A DNA stretch of 64,000 bases from positions 328,543-392,542 of the forward strand of contig KN832566.1 in the NCBI GenBank assembly GCA_000827205.1, given 5' to 3'. Made by a program: the position numbers and the translations under genes. The notes below the pieces were generated by a model. That model worked only from the letters and a program-made list of their open reading frames with translations. It was not told where the DNA came from and searched no databases. This document shows, one piece after another, positions 53,895 through 64,000 of this stretch. The first letter of the stretch is position 1, and each line of letters starts with the position of its first letter. This DNA comes from Plicaturopsis crispa FD-325 SS-3. Its lineage: Eukaryota; Basidiomycota; Agaricomycetes; Amylocorticiales; Amylocorticiaceae.

Positions 53895-56800
53895 ATGTCT
53901 GCCGCAGGTAAGTGCTTCGTACACCATAGTTCATTGGGCTTAACGGGATTTCTCTGAATCTGAATTTGTAGCTCAGAGCTCTGCAACATGCAAGGCCGCT
54001 TGGATGAGAGCGATTTATACCCGCGACTTCCGTTTCACCTTGAGGTGACTAGCAGATTAGGTTTTTGAACTTCCAAAGCTCAGATCTTCCCAGGTGCCCG
54101 CAGCGAGACCTCCGTGCGTGGCCAGGCAACACGTGTGTATCCCACCTTTCCCCCAAGTCTGACACCTACTGATCGTCTCTGATGACAGCAGGTAACGCCA
54201 CCGGCCCTGTATGCCAATTCTATGCACGCGGAAAATGCACGCGGGGAGATACATGCCAGTTCTACCACCCTATCAACCTATCCAGCAACCCGCCCAAAGC
54301 CGTTTGCCCGCACCACTTGCGCGGCACTTGCAAGTTCGGCGACAAGTGCCTTCTCAATCACGGGGACCAAGCGACGACGCTAGCTTTGGCGGGAGTGCGG
54401 ACACCTCAGTCTCGCCTCCTTTCTGACCGCTCGTCGATCGAGACTGGGGCACTACCTATTCCACCAAAATCCAGCTCGTTTGGTCAATGCAAATTCTTCG
54501 CCCAAGGTCGATGCACAAACTCGAACTGCACCTTTCCTCATATTCTCTCGCCACCACCGTCGGACGCACCTGTGATCTCCTTTGGACGCAAACCGCCACA
54601 AGTCCCGTGTAAATTCTTTGGCCTAGGAAAATGTCGGAGTGGAGCGGCCTGCCCTTTCCTGCAGGAGACTTCTCGTGAAGCTCTTGTCGTCAATACGTCG
54701 ACTCGCGAGCAAACGTCCTCGCTTGTGAGTCCCGTGCCCACGGCGCGAGCCCTTGTGACACCTACTCCGGCAATATCTAGGCCTAATGGAAAGAACGATG
54801 AGAAATCTGTAAGCACCATCTGGTCCTCGATTGACAGCTCTGAGGTGTTGACCGCTGAGACCGTCCAGATGCCCTCCGATGTCCCAGCAGCCGAAGTTAC
54901 AGAGCGATCCCTCCTCAACTGCAAGGTGGTGTTTGGTGCTGGCGCATCCGTGGAGCATGTCACCACGGCTTTTGATTCATCCCTGTTTATTCTCTCAAAT
55001 CTACCAACCCGCGTCAGCGAACAGGACTTGATCGACTTGATCGAGCCTTTCGGCGCCCTCGCACGTATCACCATCGAGCAGCACAGCGCCACCGTTGCGC
55101 CGACCGCACGTGTTGAGATGATTGCCACAGAGGATGCCTCGCGGGCAGTCGAAGCGCTTGACGGGAAAATGTGGTGCCTCGTCAAATTGGCTGCGCGTCT
55201 CAACTTGCGTGCGGTGGAAAGCGGGGCGGGAACGTTGCTTAGCCGGAAGGTCAAGGTCTCTTGGTATGCGCCAAGTGTTCTCGCATGGGCTCATTACGGT
55301 ACCATCGCTCGTGCAAAAGAGGAGGCAGCGCGACTCGATGGGATGATGTTCGGCACGTCCAAACTGTCAGCTTCATTCCAGGCACCCCGAATTCGCGCCC
55401 CCCGTGGCCGCGAAGACTTGCGCGTGTACATCCGCCCTGTTTTATCTTACTCGGTGGATAAGTCATCGTACTCGGTGGAGATCAAGGGTATACCTTTAGA
55501 CACAAGCGAGGTAAACCTCACGCGTTTTTGTCACGCTGCGTCGGTTACAATCGGTCAGCCCAGCTATGACCGATTGGCGGCCGTCGATGCTATCCGTAAA
55601 AAATTACTCGAACACGGTCCCCTCGACTCGTTCGAGGTCTCCGCAGACAAAGGCCGCCCCAAAATCGCTGCATTCGCGCAGTTCAGCTCTCCGGATGCTG
55701 CTGCTTCTGCCGCCGCTCGCCTACACCGCAAGCCACAGACCTTCCTGAAGGACAGTCACCTTTTGGTGGAACACGTACATTCCGTCAAATACAATATTCC
55801 TGCGCCCCAGCTTACAGCTGTATACGCGGCCTTCGATGCACTTCGTGAAAAGTATGCTGGGCGATGCACGATGCGCTGTTACGATCGGGATGAGACGGGC
55901 AAACAGCTCGATACTGTGTGCGTCCGTGTATACGGGACCGATCCGAAATCGCTGGGTCGCGCAAAGGTCGAGTTGGAGGCGCTCTTTCGAGGCAATTTAT
56001 TGGCTTCTGGCGGGATCGACGTCTGGGACGAATACTTTGGCACACCTGAAGGACAGTCTTTCCTCCAGGCAATCAATACAGGATCGCAATTCTTCGTCAA
56101 GCGCGACCTGCGAACCCGAAGTCTCCGAGCCTTTGGTGGACACCCATCCGACACTACGCAGGCCTTGAATTTGGTTCTCGCGAAACTGCAGGAGCTGCAG
56201 TCCAGCCGCCACATCATCCCGCTGCCTCCAGGCGTTCTCCCTGCCCTTTTGAAAGGTGGCCTCAAGAGCTTGCAGGATGAAATCGGCACTGATGCTGTCC
56301 TTCTCGATGTCGTGGCTCGCCAACTGACCGTACGCGGCGACAGCGACGGCATCGATCGTGTCCGTCGGACGGTGAGTATGCTGGCGTCTTCCTACGACCC
56401 CACGACCATTATCGCAGTCGATGCCCTCTGTCCAGTATGTTTCTGCGAGGTCACCGAGCCCTTGCGTCTCCATTGCGGTCATCTCTATTGCAGGTCCTGT
56501 CTTCAGCATCTCTTGCAGTCAGCGGCTGGCCCAAATTTTTCCGTGCTAAAGTGCGTGGCAGAGGTTCAAAACGACCATGACAACACTCCCGCCGCATGCA
56601 AGACAAAGGTGCCCTACAATATCATTCGTGATTTGCTGGCCCCGCCCGACGAGAAGAGGCTTGTGGAGGCTTCATTCTTGGCGCATGTTCACACTCGGCC
56701 AGAGGAATTTTGCTACTGCCCTACGCCAGATTGTCAGGTCATTTACCGTCCCCGCTCGAGTGGAACGGTCCTCCAATGTCCGGCGTGTCTCGTGCGGATA

Positions 56801-57088
56801 TGCGGCGCCTGCAATGTGGAGTTCCACGAAGGCCTGTCGTGCGAGGCCCATCGCAGTAATCTGAACGGTGGCGACGAGGCCTTCCGCAAGTGGAGCGAGG
56901 AGAACGGCGTCAAGCCCTGTCCCAATTGCAAAGCTCCGTTGCAGAAAAATGGGGGTTGCAACCATATGACGTGTGTTCAATGCAACACGCACATTTGTTG
57001 GAAGTGCATGCAAACGTTCACGGAGACAGATAGCGGTCGCGGAGTCTACGCGCATATGAGGAAGGTGCACGGGGGCATAATGAACTGA
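53895..57088 (+). CDS. CCCH / RRM / RBR (RING-IBR-RING) ubiquitin ligase
   Basis: This is a large E3 of the RBR class, which passes ubiquitin through a cysteine thioester. The main exon is open from ATG 54182 to TGA 57088 (968 residues). A better start may be ATG 53895 (MSAA) spliced over a 284-nt intron (53908-54191) to GNATGPVCQFYARGKC. Domains in order begin with four CCCH-type fingers (CQFYARGKCTRGDTCQFYH; CPHHLRGTCKFGDKCLLNH; CKFFAQGRCTNSNCTFPH; CKFFGLGKCRSGAACPFLQ). The last of these has Gln in place of His. An RRM-like fold follows (FILSNLPTRVSEQDLIDLIE), then a long helical region. RING1 reads CPVCFCEVTEPLRLHCGHLY. The IBR starts near FCYCPTPDCQVIY. RING2 reads CPNCKAPLQKNGGCNHMTC, whose GGC cysteine (residue 926) is the predicted catalytic one. 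RNA-directed ubiquitination is the obvious inference. Confidence 0.88.
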
Positions 57089-57183
57089 GTAACCTTTAAT
57101 TCCGCACGCACTGTTCTACCTCCTCACTCGTATGACCTAACGTTGAATACCATGTTGTTGTCAATCGATACCCATATGCCTAT

Positions 57184-59127
57184 CTATCGCCCAGAGACCG
57201 AAGAATCGATGTACCGTCGCAAACTACTCCCAACGGCTCCCGCTAACGACTGTCCAATGACCCGAGCAGCGCCGATGCCCCGCGAGAGCCCTTCTACGCT
57301 GTTCCCTGCGAACGCCCATGCACTGGCAGCATCTCTGCTTTTTGCCTTCCCACCAGCGGACATCATGAGCGCTGCTTTCACGGTGTCGAATTCGTTCACA
57401 ATCTCGAGACCGACCGTGCGTGCCCAGACGACAGGCTCGAACGTCGTGGAGTATAGCTTGTGCAGCTTATCCACGGCTGCCATCAGTTTGTGGTTCTCGA
57501 AGTAGCGTTCCTGGGAATAGGGAAGTAGGGCGGTGTGCGAACCTGTGATATGGTATACAAATTGTTAGTCAACAAATACACGGAAAGACGAAGGGAGCTG
57601 ACCGATGTCACCGCCTTGCAAGACAGCGTTTTCTATACACCTTGCAAGGGCGTCGACGTCGCCTAGACCCATATTGAGACCCTGGCCGGCGAGCGGGTGG
57701 ACCGTATGTGCAGCATCTCCGATTAGCACTGTCCGAGCGCCCGCGCCCTCGCCAATATATGCATCTGCGTGACTGAATCGCAGCGGAAACGATGCGATGG
57801 TTCCAGGGAGTATAGATGTTACTAGCGGGGGCAAAGTATCTGAGTCTTCTGGTGGTATTCCAAGGTTACTTGGTCTGATAGCCCCGGAGGCGTATGCAGA
57901 ATGCTCGTCAATTGAATGTGAGCGCTCGCGCCATTGTATCTCGCCCCGCAGGTCCTCTGCCGTTAGCGGGGTCCCTGCTTGTTTGGCATCGAGGACGAGG
58001 TTATGCAGGTATCGCATGGAGACTTCTGGGAGACGAAACGCAGCGTTTATCATGCTGACAAGTACCGCAGGATCTACTCCGGTCAGGATAGACGCCAGGG
58101 CAGGTTTTGTTGACCAGACGAGCGAGGAGGTGGTAGCAGAAAGTGGGAGGAACGCGATAGGCCCTGTGGGAAGAAAGCGTTGGTACGCGACGGTATTGGG
58201 AGCTTGCAGAGCAGTTCGCGGAGGGTGCTGAAGAGTTGCAACGATAGCTTGGGTGTCATATGCCCAGCCGTAGGCATTAATGCCCGCGTATGATCGTACG
58301 GGGGAGTTGAAGCCGTCCGCACCAACAAGCAACCGTGCTCGGAGAATCTTTCCGTTTGATAAATGCACCATCGGCCACCCACCGCCCTCATGCTCCTCTC
58401 GGCGGATAGAGCTGACTTTCACGTTGTCGAGCACCTCCACTTCGGAGATGCCGGAGAGGTGTTTCAGGAGACCGCGTTGTAGATTAAGATTCTCCGTCAG
58501 TCGTGCCATTTGGGTAGGTTCAGAACTACTTCCAAGGCCTAGTTCAGATGCTGTGAAGGTTATACGAGCATCAGACACCCCATCCCAGACCTGCATGTGT
58601 GTTGGTGAAAGTATAGGAAATATTATAGATGGCACGCCGACCTGCATTTCTTCGACTGGCCATGTACGCGTCTGTTCGACATGGTCCCACGCGCCAATAT
58701 CTATGACAGCAGTCAATGCCTCTGATTCACAACCACACAGGTAGCAAGTAGGGGTATACCGGAGAGAAACTGCCGCGACGCATTCGTGATTGAGCTGACT
58801 CTGTTTGAGAAAGCACCTTGTTGGGGTGCCCACTGCCTGATTTTCGACAAGTCCCCCGCTTCGACTAAAGTAACGCGCAATGCGGTTTTGACATCCTTGG
58901 ATGAGCCTGTATCTTGTGAGACGACGCATAAGAGCAATATGTGCGAATAAGCACGCACCTAACGCGCTCGCCAGTGCAAGCCCAGCGGGCCCTCCCCCCA
59001 CGATGACCACGTCGGAATCTTCATATTGTATCGCAGTCTGCGATGCATATCTGCTGTATGGCAGGATGCACCGCCGCTTTCCGTTGGCTAGTCGAACAGC
59101 CTTGGAACTCGTCGTGCGCAACGACAT
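57184..59127 (-). CDS. COQ6: COQ6-type ubiquinone biosynthesis monooxygenase
   Basis: This is a mitochondrial FAD-dependent hydroxylase that adds the C5 hydroxyl to the coenzyme Q ring precursor. The FAD-binding motif DVVIVGGGPAGLALASALG follows an Arg-rich leader (MSLRTTSSKAVRLANGKRR) suited to mitochondrial import, so I start at ATG 59125-59127; the open frame has an earlier ATG at 59286 that would bury the leader. Other motifs are LRARLLVGADGFNSPVRSYA, the second FAD motif VLIGDAAHTVHPLAGQGLNM, and the C-terminal exon AVDKLHKLYSTTFEPVVWAR ending at a stop at 57184-57186. Introns interrupt near 58,965, 58,760, 58,610 and 57,600. It is divergent from SEC6 with 193 bp between starts, and convergent with the RBR gene (95 bp). 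Confidence 0.92.
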
Positions 59128-59320
59128 AGTGAGAAAATCGGAATGGAGTTCACAGCCGAACGAGATCGCGACGTCGCGCGTCCCAGCGTCTATCTCAGCA
59201 ATTGTTCCTTGTACCGCAACCACCACAGCTGTCTCTAGCTGTCTACATACACTTACCGTCTGTCCTGGCTCGGATAACTTTGTCATTCTTAACCACTAGA
59301 GCCTCACGTTCTGATTGGCA
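59128..59320. promoter_or_regulatory. Bidirectional promoter, COQ6 / SEC6
   Basis: This 193-bp spacer serves two essential genes. The COQ6 frame stays open through most of it with an in-frame ATG at 59286, probably by chance. Confidence 0.4.
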
Positions 59321-61725
59321 ATGTCGACTGCCCAAATATCAGCCGCACAGGCGGTCGGCGAATATCTGCAGTCTCCGGACGACCTTCTGAAGATTGCAGC
59401 GTTCCGGAAGAAACTGGAGAAAGAGAAGGCGTCAATCGACGCGAGATTGAAAAGTGGGGCGAAGGAGCAGCTCGATGCTACTCGTGAAGGTCTCCGGAGG
59501 CTCTTCAGCACGCGCAATAATGTCCAAGCCATAAGGGACGAGATGGAGACGGTGGACAAGATGTGCCGCGACCCACAAAATGTGGTAGCAACATTCGACC
59601 AGATTAGCAGAGTACGTCCCATGCTCTTGTCCATAGCCAGATCTAACAGTATTGTTAGGTCTCTATGGTGCATCGGAACTTCGAGCAAACAGAGGAGATG
59701 GTGAACAACTTGCTCGAGATGAACTCCCGACTTGACGTACTGGAGGACATGCTTGAAGCGGATAGTAGCGACATACTAGGTCCTGCTCCCAATCTCCTCC
59801 CCATGCACTACCAAATAAATCAGCTGGAAGGCTTCCGAAATCAAACGCTACACCAGGCCAAGAAGGCGTCTGCCGACTCAAGGGCTACCCTTGCGCGATG
59901 GTTTGAGCGCTTGAACAAGGTTATAGAGGCCTTCGACGAGTATATAATCGCGCTCGCGCGGAATGTTCTGCCCATCGTACGCGCCGGTCACCCCGAAGTA
60001 ATCGTGAAATTGATAAAGATTGCTGAAGTTGAGGGTAGAGAGGACGAAAAGGTGAGCCGTGATGGACCTTATGGGGACTCGTTCTCATGATATTGTTGCA
60101 GGCTATCGTTATCAGGCTCGTCAAGAAAGCTGCCAAAATGGATGCTGCGTCCAAGTTCAAATCCATGCAGGCGAATGCGCGCGTCATCAAACACTACCGC
60201 TCTAAAATCGTCAAAGCCATAACCGACTCCATCAAAGCCAAGTTTGAGGAGGCATACAAAGACGATGAACGCAATCCTGCAGCTTTCCTCGACGGACTAG
60301 ACGACTGGATGTACAAAGACCTCATCCGCATCGAAAGCGATGTCGTTCCATGTTTCCCGAAAGAGTACGAGATACATGCGCTCTTCATCAAGGAGTACCA
60401 CAAGGCCTTGAACGCGACGATCAAAACACTCATCGCAGCGGAGCCAGAGGCGAGCGTCATGCTCATACTTCATTCGTGGCTCAAGGAGTACAAGAAGAAC
60501 ATGAAGGAGCTCGAGGTGCCACCAGAACTCCTCGAGCCCCCGCTTCTCGACGGGAAGGAGCAGAGCCTCATCGACGACTACTTGAAGTTAATCATCAAGA
60601 AGCTCGACGAATGGTCCGCCAACTTGATGAAGACGGAGCTCCAGGAGTTCAGCACGCGTGCGGAGCCTCCCGAGCTAGACAGTGACGGACTGTATGGGAC
60701 CCAGGGTGCTGTCATCTTATTTCAGATGGTCAACCAGCAGATCGACCTTGCCACCGAGAGTGGGCAGGGCGCTATCCTCGCCCGCGTCGTCAGCGATATC
60801 AACCGAGTGATGCGCGGGATTCAGGAGCAGTGGACGAAGGCAGTTGACGTCGAGTTCAAGAAGCATACGGAGAAGCCGGAGGAGGTAGCAGGCGGTCTCG
60901 TCGAGTACACCATCGCCCTTGCGAACGACCAGATCAAGTCTGCCGACTACGCCGAAGCCCTACTCGCACGCATTGAGCCCTTGGTTTCAGAGAAGTACAG
61001 GGTGACAATCAACGAGCGACTCAACGATGCCATCGACGGCTACCTCGACGTCGCGAAGAAGTGCACGCAGACACTCATTGATATCATATTCAACGACTTG
61101 AAGCCCGCTACGAAACAACTCTTCCAGGCCCCATGGTACGACGGCATCATGCGCCAGATCGTAGAGACCATGCGGGACTACATGACGGACTACCAGACAT
61201 ATCTCAACCCTTCTCTCCTCGAACTCCTTGTCGAGGATCTCCTCGACGCATTCCTCGTCACATATCTCACTGCGCTGGCAAATTCGCCGAAGTTGAAGAT
61301 ACCCGCTGCGACCGATCGAATAAAAGACGATGTCAGTGACGTTTTCGGGTTCTTCAGCACTTTCAAACCTGCGAAGGAGCTGGAATCGTACTTCGAAGTT
61401 GTGGAGATGATCCTGTCGCTCCTAGAGGCTTCAAAGAGCATGGTCTTCCTATCCTTCTGGTCTTTTGCAAAGGTGTATGGACCGAACATCGCGTTCGTGG
61501 AGGGTCTAATGAAAGCTCGTGGTGACCTCGACCGTTCCTCGGTAAACGAAGTGATGGAAAGCGTTAAGCGGAAGGTCAAAGACGAAGGGCTAACCGACCG
61601 TAAGTGCGCTCTGACCTCCACCCTTTTCCGACCACTAAAAATTTGTTTTCTGCTTAGCTCCGGAGCCTACAATAATGAAGAAAATCGCTATTCAAGGCAC
61701 CTTCTCGCGGTTCCTTCGTCAATAG
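59321..61725 (+). CDS. SEC6: Exocyst subunit Sec6
   Basis: Sec6 is a subunit of the octameric exocyst that tethers secretory vesicles to the plasma membrane at growing hyphal tips. Exons 59321-59611, 59659-60051, 60102-61599 and 61658-61725 sum to 749 residues in frame, the usual family length. The N terminus is a coiled coil (FRKKLEKEKASIDARL; QISRVSMVHRNFEQTEEMVN). The helical-rod body includes AVILFQMVNQQIDLA, MRDYMTDYQTYLNPSLLELL and LVEDLLDAFLVTYLTAL. It ends MKKIAIQGTFSRFLRQ. No unusual residues are seen. The start is the first ATG with good context. Confidence 0.93.
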
Positions 61726-61908
61726 ACGTTGCTTGTATCTCACATCCCTTCATCTATACCGGCTGCTCATCGATGCATCTCATTTTGTATACCCCATCAA
61801 CGCACTATCTGTACACTTGTACACCATCGCCTCCATGTATTTCTATCCAACATACACTCTTACTTTACTTATCTATAACAATTCCACGCCAGCACTAGTC
61901 CGACCAAC

Positions 61909-64000
61909 CTAGTCCTCCTTTATGTGCTGCCCTTTTGCGATTGACCTGTCTGGCAAAGCCGCAGCAACCTCGTCGATCTTCTTGAACTGCCATGGGAAGC
62001 GCGACGGATACAAGAATGGTCGAAGGTCAAACCCTACATTACATTTTTAGGTTAGGTCTAAACGAAGGGAACGGAAAGCAGGGCTTACGGTTGTCATCTG
62101 GACTGTACGACTCGGCGTGGTATGAGGGCGTCAATGTTGTCATCTTGTGACGATTCCTAGCGTGCTCAAAGAAGAAGAGCTTGACCTTCTCGGCGATCTA
62201 CAGAAGAAAGAGTTATACGACCAAGACTGTCGACATGCAGAGACAGGCGCTGCGCACCTGTACGGGAGACAAGAACGACCCCCATTCCTGGACAAGCTTC
62301 GTGAAGGTGCTGTATGGTCCACACTTTTCCACTTTGCGCAGTCTTCCAAAGACGGAGAGCTCGTCGTATGTCATACCCATATCAGCCTGCAAGAGATCAT
62401 CAGCATCACAGTTCGTCACTGTAGAAAAAAGGCATTACTTCATCGGCTTGGACGTAGTTCTCAGTGATAGGCTCCAGCTCGGCGGTAGGTACAGCATCCA
62501 AAAAGCTGACAAAAAAGGGTTGGGTTGGATATTTGACGCTAGGGTATGCGAGTACTCACCTGCCGAGTATTGGTAGATCAAAAGCATCCTGGGCGTATGC
62601 GATAAAACGCTTCAAGTCTGTCTTACTGATGCCACCGATTGGGTTTATGTCCGCTAGCGACCGAGTGCATCAGTCTTCATAACTGTCCGACGGGTCAACA
62701 TGACGAACCTGATGAGCAGTCGTACTTCGTAAGATAACCACGCAGACTAGGCTTTTCGTCAGTGCTACACGACAATGCCTTGACTGATAGTGTACCTTTC
62801 ATCGACATTTGCGCTGCCCAAGACCAATAACCCTCCCGATTTGCCCCGTACCCAAGGGAGCAGCTGAGCAAACACATACGCCAACACCATCCTAAGCCTA
62901 GCCTGGTTTTCCCCCTCAGTTACAATGCAGCCGAAAAAAAATCACACTGAAATAAAAAACCGACCTGAATATTCTGCAGTGCTAAATTCTCCGCTGCAGA
63001 CCCACCGTGCGCACGGAACTGCGGTTTCATGCCGGTCACGAAGCTGAAGAGGCTGCGGACAGAGGTGACGAGGGTGTCCATGTTGAGGTCCGTGTGGTAG
63101 CTAAAATAATGACACATATGAGTGCTATGGTCATTTCGGAATCAGAGGGGACTATGTACGTACCCGCCAATTGCCTCGGAGAGATCTTTCGCCCTCTGCC
63201 GGGTATCTACGCTAGAGTTCTCCGTGCCCATATAGCATGTGTGGAATATCCTGTTGGAGAACTCGCGCGCATCGGACGGGACGTACTTGGAGTCCGCAGG
63301 CTCCCCAGTGATGCGCCGAGCGTCCGAGATCACTTGCTCCTCTGCAAAAAAGGTGAGTCAAGTCAGCGACCGCGCTGATATGAACGACGCTAGCTAGCTA
63401 CTGCGGAAGGAGAGACCGACCTCCTCGCTGAGAGGCCTCCACTACGAGGCGGCACATAGAATACACTATCACCGCGGTGGCGCAACTATCGATGCCGCCA
63501 CTGAGGGGGATGAAATAACCCTGTGTACGCGAGCGTCGCAGATAGTCCCACAGCCAGCACGCAGGACCCAGCCTAATTATGACCAAGTTAGCCCTTTCCA
63601 AGATCCCAGCAGGGAAAACATACGCGATCTCCTCCTCGGGTTTATGATACCTCACCTCTAACTCGCGTGTCCGCAACAGTCCAACTATATGCTCTTCGTA
63701 TACTTCAGGGAAGCTGCCCGTGCTCAGCGAGAACGGCACTTCCACTCGATGGTACCTCTCAGATTGCGCGGCCTGCATGCTGCGACTGCTGCTCGCCCTG
63801 TGTGCGCGCACGTCCTCGATGTCGATGGTGGCGCTCACCACTTCGACGTCGTTCAGGGAGAACTGCGAGCCCTGTGCTATCATGCGACCGTTCAGCGCGA
63901 TCATAGCACAACCGTCGTAGTACAACCGATCGCCATCGCAGCCCTGCTGGTTCGCGTACAGGTACACACCGCCGAGCTTATGCGAATACGTTAGCGGACG
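61909..64000 (-). CDS. QNS1: Glutamine-dependent NAD+ synthetase, 3' part
   Basis: This enzyme converts nicotinic acid adenine dinucleotide to NAD+ using glutamine and ATP, in the last step of both the de novo and the salvage pathway. The window holds the end of the glutaminase (nitrilase-like) domain, with [20 protein letters not shown] and [15 protein letters not shown]. It continues into the synthetase domain, with [20 protein letters not shown] and the ATP pyrophosphatase loop [13 protein letters not shown]. Further exons follow to the C-terminal [20 protein letters not shown] and a stop at 61909-61911. The N terminus lies beyond the window. At least eight introns are needed. It is convergent with SEC6 (183 bp). 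Confidence 0.92.

Overview
This 64 kb window is nuclear DNA of a filamentous basidiomycete, most likely a wood-decaying agaricomycete of polypore type. The evidence is a dense gene layout on both strands, many short introns (about 50-70 nt), a secreted GH7 cellobiohydrolase, a DUF6699 protein, a fungal-type amidohydrolase, and an expanded family of about 507-residue F-box-like proteins. The lineage is inferred from gene content, not from a marker sequence.

Layout. 0-6 kb: 3' part of a TFIP11/Ntr1-type splicing factor, a WD40 protein on the minus strand, and a small DUF202 membrane protein. 6-11 kb: GH7 cellobiohydrolase, a 28-bp minisatellite and F-box copy 1. 11-21 kb: DUF6699 protein, ARP8 of INO80, a DnaJ-X chaperone and an M20 amidohydrolase. 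21.5-22.1 kb: two identical intron-bearing tRNA-Pro genes arranged as a large palindrome. 22-30 kb: an F-box/RCC1 protein, F-box copies 2 and 3, and two copies of a decayed flanking module. 31-34 kb: a Con7-like C2H2 regulator. 34-38 kb: mostly non-genic, holding a 673-bp non-autonomous DNA transposon with 8-bp target duplications. 38-42 kb: a RING-finger protein and F-box copy 4. 42-50.7 kb: the TOR kinase. 51-64 kb: a disordered protein of unknown function, a CCCH/RRM/RBR ubiquitin ligase, COQ6, SEC6 and the 3' part of QNS1.

Most genes are single-copy housekeeping genes in head-to-head or tail-to-tail pairs with short spacers. No operon-like or biosynthetic cluster logic is visible. Three features stand out. 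(1) Four dispersed and tandem F-box paralogues, all on the minus strand, share a conserved upstream leader that looks spliced. (2) The tRNA-Pro palindrome has a perfect 15-bp hairpin near its centre. (3) Two genes have unusual gene structure: the M20 amidohydrolase and the RING protein each contain a microexon (18 and 15 nt) coding for active-site or zinc-binding residues, and each has an intron that appears to use a GC-AG boundary.

All exon boundaries were read by eye from splice consensus, reading frame and family motifs. Boundaries given to the base were checked for frame; the others are approximate.
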